Assembly: GCA_023246815.1 (NCBI GenBank)
Contig: JAHFHR010000032.1
Location: 1-8,431, forward strand
DNA length: 8,431 nucleotides
Source: a bacterium
GTDB taxonomy: Bacteria > Patescibacteriota > Patescibacteriia > Buchananbacterales > UBA6539
Direction of reading: 5' to 3'
Shown: piece by piece, positions 6,150 through 8,431 of the stretch
Position numbering within the stretch: position 1 is the first letter of the stretch
Layout of the letters: each line of letters starts with the position of its first letter
Made by a program: the position numbers and the translations under genes
The notes under the pieces: model-generated
What the model was told of the DNA's origin: nothing
Seen by the model: only the letters and a program-made list of their open reading frames with translations
Database searches by the model: none

Positions 6150-6362
6150 ATGATTACTGAGATTATTCTACTTATTTCAGCGGTACTGCTAATTGTTGCC
6201 ATCCTGATGCAAAGCCGAGGCGCGGGCCTGGGCGGAGCAATTGGCGGTGGAGATGAAATTCACCATACCAAGCGCGGTGCCGAAAAAGGCCTCTTCATTT
6301 TGACCATTATTTTTTCCGTGGTATTCCTTCTCTCAGCGTTTATAAACGTTCTTCTGTTTTAA
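6150..6362 (+). CDS. secG: Preprotein translocase subunit SecG
   Basis: Small membrane subunit of the SecYEG translocon, which assists protein export. The 70-residue product has the family layout: a first membrane segment (about 3-19, IILLISAVLLIVAILM), the conserved Q-S-R-G-A-G-L-G-G-A-I-G-G-G stretch between segments, a polar loop, and a second segment (about 47-68). An in-frame TTG at 6114 would add 12 residues, but it coincides with the -35 hexamer TTGACA, so ATG 6150 is preferred. The next gene starts 58 bases downstream on the same strand, with no clear terminator between, so they may be co-transcribed. Confidence 0.93.
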   Translation: MITEIILLISAVLLIVAILMQSRGAGLGGAIGGGDEIHHTKRGAEKGLFILTIIFSVVFLLSAFINVLLF

Positions 6363-6420
6363 TCAAAACTACCAAACGTCTAACGACACGGAGCTATACC
6401 ACGTCCTAAATTGTTTTGTT

Positions 6421-8418
6421 GTGATAAAAAAAATATTTCGTTATAGATCCCGCGGCAATGCCGGCACGCTGGACGTTCCCGCGTCCAGTCATACCGCTAC
6501 TTTTTCTCAGCAAAAAGCGCTTGAGAAAAAGTTAGTGTACAAGTTACGCGGCCAAAAATTACCCCGACTTGCCCAACTGAAGCAGTTACCAAAGATATTG
6601 TCCGCACAAGAACGAATGACCGCGAGCGTACTGGCAGTAGTGATGCTTGTGTCACTGATTGGTCTTGGTATTAATTTTTACCTGCGCAACGTTATTGCTG
6701 TACCCACGGTGGGCGGACAACTTGTCAGCGGACTAGTGGGCGCGCCGCAGTTTATCAACCCACTACTATCACAAACCAACGATGTAGACGCGGATATCGC
6801 CCGCTTGGTGTTTTCCGGACTACTGAGATATGACCAGCAACTGCAACTGGTTCCAGACATAGCAGCATTTTGGGATCAAAGTGAAGACGGGACCACCTAT
6901 ACGTTTACCCTCAAGGACGGTGTTACCTGGCACGATGGCCAACCGCTGACTGTCGATGATGTACTGTTTACCTTTAACAGCATCAAAGACCCTGATTTCA
7001 AAAGCCCACTCCTGATCAGCTTCCGTGGCGTGGAAATACAAAAAGTTGATGAGCATACCGTACGTTTTATCTTGCCCGAAGCATTTCCTTCATTCTTGGA
7101 AGTGCTGACCGTCGGCATTATCCCGGAACACATCTGGGGAAACATCCCACCAGCCAACGCTAACTTAACCGAGTACAACCTCAAACCCGTTGGCAGCGGC
7201 CCCTGGCAGTTTGTGTCGCTCACCAAAGATAAACTCGGTAACATCAAATCCTACACCCTCAAACCGCATACTGGATACCACGGGCCAAAACCATATATTG
7301 AGCAAATCATCTTTAAATTCTACCCCAACTTTGAAACAGCGGTAGCAGCACTAAAGAATAAATCAATTGAGGGTATCAGTTTTCTACCAAAAGACTTAAA
7401 ATCTGAGCTTGCCGGAAACAGAAATATTAAACAGTACTCATTGTATCTGCCGCAGTACACCGCCATATTTTTTAATCAGAAACAGAACGAATTCCTAAAA
7501 AACAAAGAAATTCGCAAAGCCCTGGCCATTAGCATTGACAAGTCAAAAATTTTATCTGAAGCGCTACAGCTGGAAGGAGAAATTATTGATGGGCCGATTC
7601 TACCAGTAACGGTAGCTACCGATCCCGCCACCCAGTTGAACTTTGATCCAACCCAAGCAAAATTACTACTTCAGGAAGCTGGCTGGGAACAAATTACTAA
7701 ACAGCAGTATTTAGATTTTTTGTCTGAACAGCAGGCAACGGTTGAAGCAGCGCAAGCGGCAGATGAAGGCACTGCTAACAATACAACCGTGACATCAGCG
7801 GCGGCAACAACCAGCGCCGAAATCGTACCGGCAGCAACTGAAACTCCGAGCCCTGATGAACTACAAGCATCATTCCGTAAAAATGGTAACCAAATTTTGG
7901 CACTGACACTAACGACCGTTAACCAACCAGAAAACGTCAAGGCGGCCGAATTAATTAAACAAGCGTGGGAAGAGATTGGTGTCAAAGTAATGTTGCACAT
8001 TGTTGAAGGCAATAAAATCAGTCGTGAGGTAATCAAACCAAGAAATTTTGATGTGCTACTCTTTGGTATCATTGTCGGATCAAACCCCGATCCATTCCCA
8101 TTCTGGCACTCATCGCAAGCACAAGACCCTGGATTGAATCTGGCCCAGCTCGCCAATCGTGAGGTTGATAAACTATTAGAAGATGGACGCAAGTCAACTG
8201 ACGCGGCAGTACAGCAGGAAAATTATCAGCGATTCTATAACGTTTTACTGTCAGAGATTCCGGCAATTTTCTTGTACAATCCGACCTACACCTATGTGCT
8301 TGACCAAAAAATTAAGGGCGTTAACATTGACCGGATCATCTCCCCAGCAGATCGTTTCAACAACCTACAAGACTGGTATATCAAAACAAAAAAAACCTTA
8401 AAAACAGAGTTTAATTAA
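6421..8418 (+). CDS. Membrane-anchored family 5 (oligopeptide-type) extracellular solute-binding protein
   Basis: Binding component of an ABC importer of the DppA/OppA class; the substrate is probably peptides or another small solute, not decidable here. The 665-residue product has an unusual basic cytoplasmic N-terminus (about 1-66), one membrane segment (about 67-88) and no lipobox cysteine, so it is anchored by an uncleaved helix rather than lipid. The mature domain has the family signatures GAPQFINPLLSQTNDVD (107-123), DGTTYTFTLKDGVTWHDG (156-173) with DDVLFTF after it, GSGPWQF (258-264), and a C-terminal YNPTYTYVLDQKIKGV. A low-complexity Ala/Thr/Ser/Glu stretch (about 437-480) interrupts the fold. 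The start is GTG at 6421, giving a positively charged IKKIFRYRSR start; no Shine-Dalgarno sequence is seen. No permease or ATPase gene lies in the window. A secG-then-binding-protein order recurs in Patescibacteria, from memory. Confidence 0.93.
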   Translation: MIKKIFRYRSRGNAGTLDVPASSHTATFSQQKALEKKLVYKLRGQKLPRLAQLKQLPKILSAQERMTASVLAVVMLVSLIGLGINFYLRNVIAVPTVGGQLVSGLVGAPQFINPLLSQTNDVDADIARLVFSGLLRYDQQLQLVPDIAAFWDQSEDGTTYTFTLKDGVTWHDGQPLTVDDVLFTFNSIKDPDFKSPLLISFRGVEIQKVDEHTVRFILPEAFPSFLEVLTVGIIPEHIWGNIPPANANLTEYNLKPVGSGPWQFVSLTKDKLGNIKSYTLKPHTGYHGPKPYIEQIIFKFYPNFETAVAALKNKSIEGISFLPKDLKSELAGNRNIKQYSLYLPQYTAIFFNQKQNEFLKNKEIRKALAISIDKSKILSEALQLEGEIIDGPILPVTVATDPATQLNFDPTQAKLLLQEAGWEQITKQQYLDFLSEQQATVEAAQAADEGTANNTTVTSAAATTSAEIVPAATETPSPDELQASFRKNGNQILALTLTTVNQPENVKAAELIKQAWEEIGVKVMLHIVEGNKISREVIKPRNFDVLLFGIIVGSNPDPFPFWHSSQAQDPGLNLAQLANREVDKLLEDGRKSTDAAVQQENYQRFYNVLLSEIPAIFLYNPTYTYVLDQKIKGVNIDRIISPADRFNNLQDWYIKTKKTLKTEFN

Positions 8419-8431
8419 CAAGGGCGAGTGG

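Noticed and set aside
6364..6418. CAAAAC/GTTTTG inverted repeat between secG and the binding-protein gene
   Set aside because: Arms of 6 bp with a 43-nt loop and no T-tract; too weak for a terminator call.
7671..8192. Minus-strand 173-codon ORF
   Set aside because: It is antisense to the solute-binding protein, with Ser/Ala/Cys-rich composition typical of a reverse-frame shadow and no recognisable motif.

Overview
The window most resembles a chromosomal segment of a Candidate Phyla Radiation (Patescibacteria) bacterium. The signs are a two-membrane-segment 'pilin-like' protein with a GGSPDKV...A...IGSALTGLLIALFSF core, a membrane-anchored solute-binding protein just downstream of a 70-residue SecG, a tiny very basic ORF, short simple tandem repeats, and gene starts with no Shine-Dalgarno sequence. 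This assignment is inference from protein style; there is no rRNA or marker tree here.

Layout. The left half reads on the minus strand. It holds the N-terminal third of leucyl-tRNA synthetase (leuS, cut by the left edge), a 304-bp non-coding gap, complete uvrA, a 110-bp gap with a strong uvrA promoter nested in an inverted repeat, then a two-gene unit. That unit is a DsbA-like thiol oxidoreductase followed by a membrane protein that joins a pilin-like two-TM module to a zinc-peptidase-like domain. The right part reads on the plus strand from a divergent intergenic region at about 5891-5955: a 44-residue basic ORF, secG, and a family 5 (oligopeptide-type) solute-binding protein that ends 13 bases before the right edge.

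How the genes fit together. LeuRS and UvrA are housekeeping proteins (translation; nucleotide excision repair). The DsbA-like/pilin-peptidase pair looks functional: the predicted mature pilin-peptidase protein has exactly two cysteines, close together on the predicted outer face, which the neighbouring oxidoreductase could join. secG and the solute-binding protein are co-directional envelope genes (protein export; peptide or other solute capture).

Points worth a second look: a heptamer tandem repeat inside the leuS editing domain; an octamer tandem repeat that runs into the leuS ATG; a large CCCTC-type palindromic element after uvrA; the nested dyad around the uvrA transcription start; the pilin/peptidase fusion; and a near-consensus promoter that predicts a leaderless secG mRNA. 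I see no CRISPR array, tRNA, rRNA, transposase, defence island or prophage gene. I do not see a clear wholly new multi-gene system; the pilin-peptidase/DsbA pair is the closest candidate.
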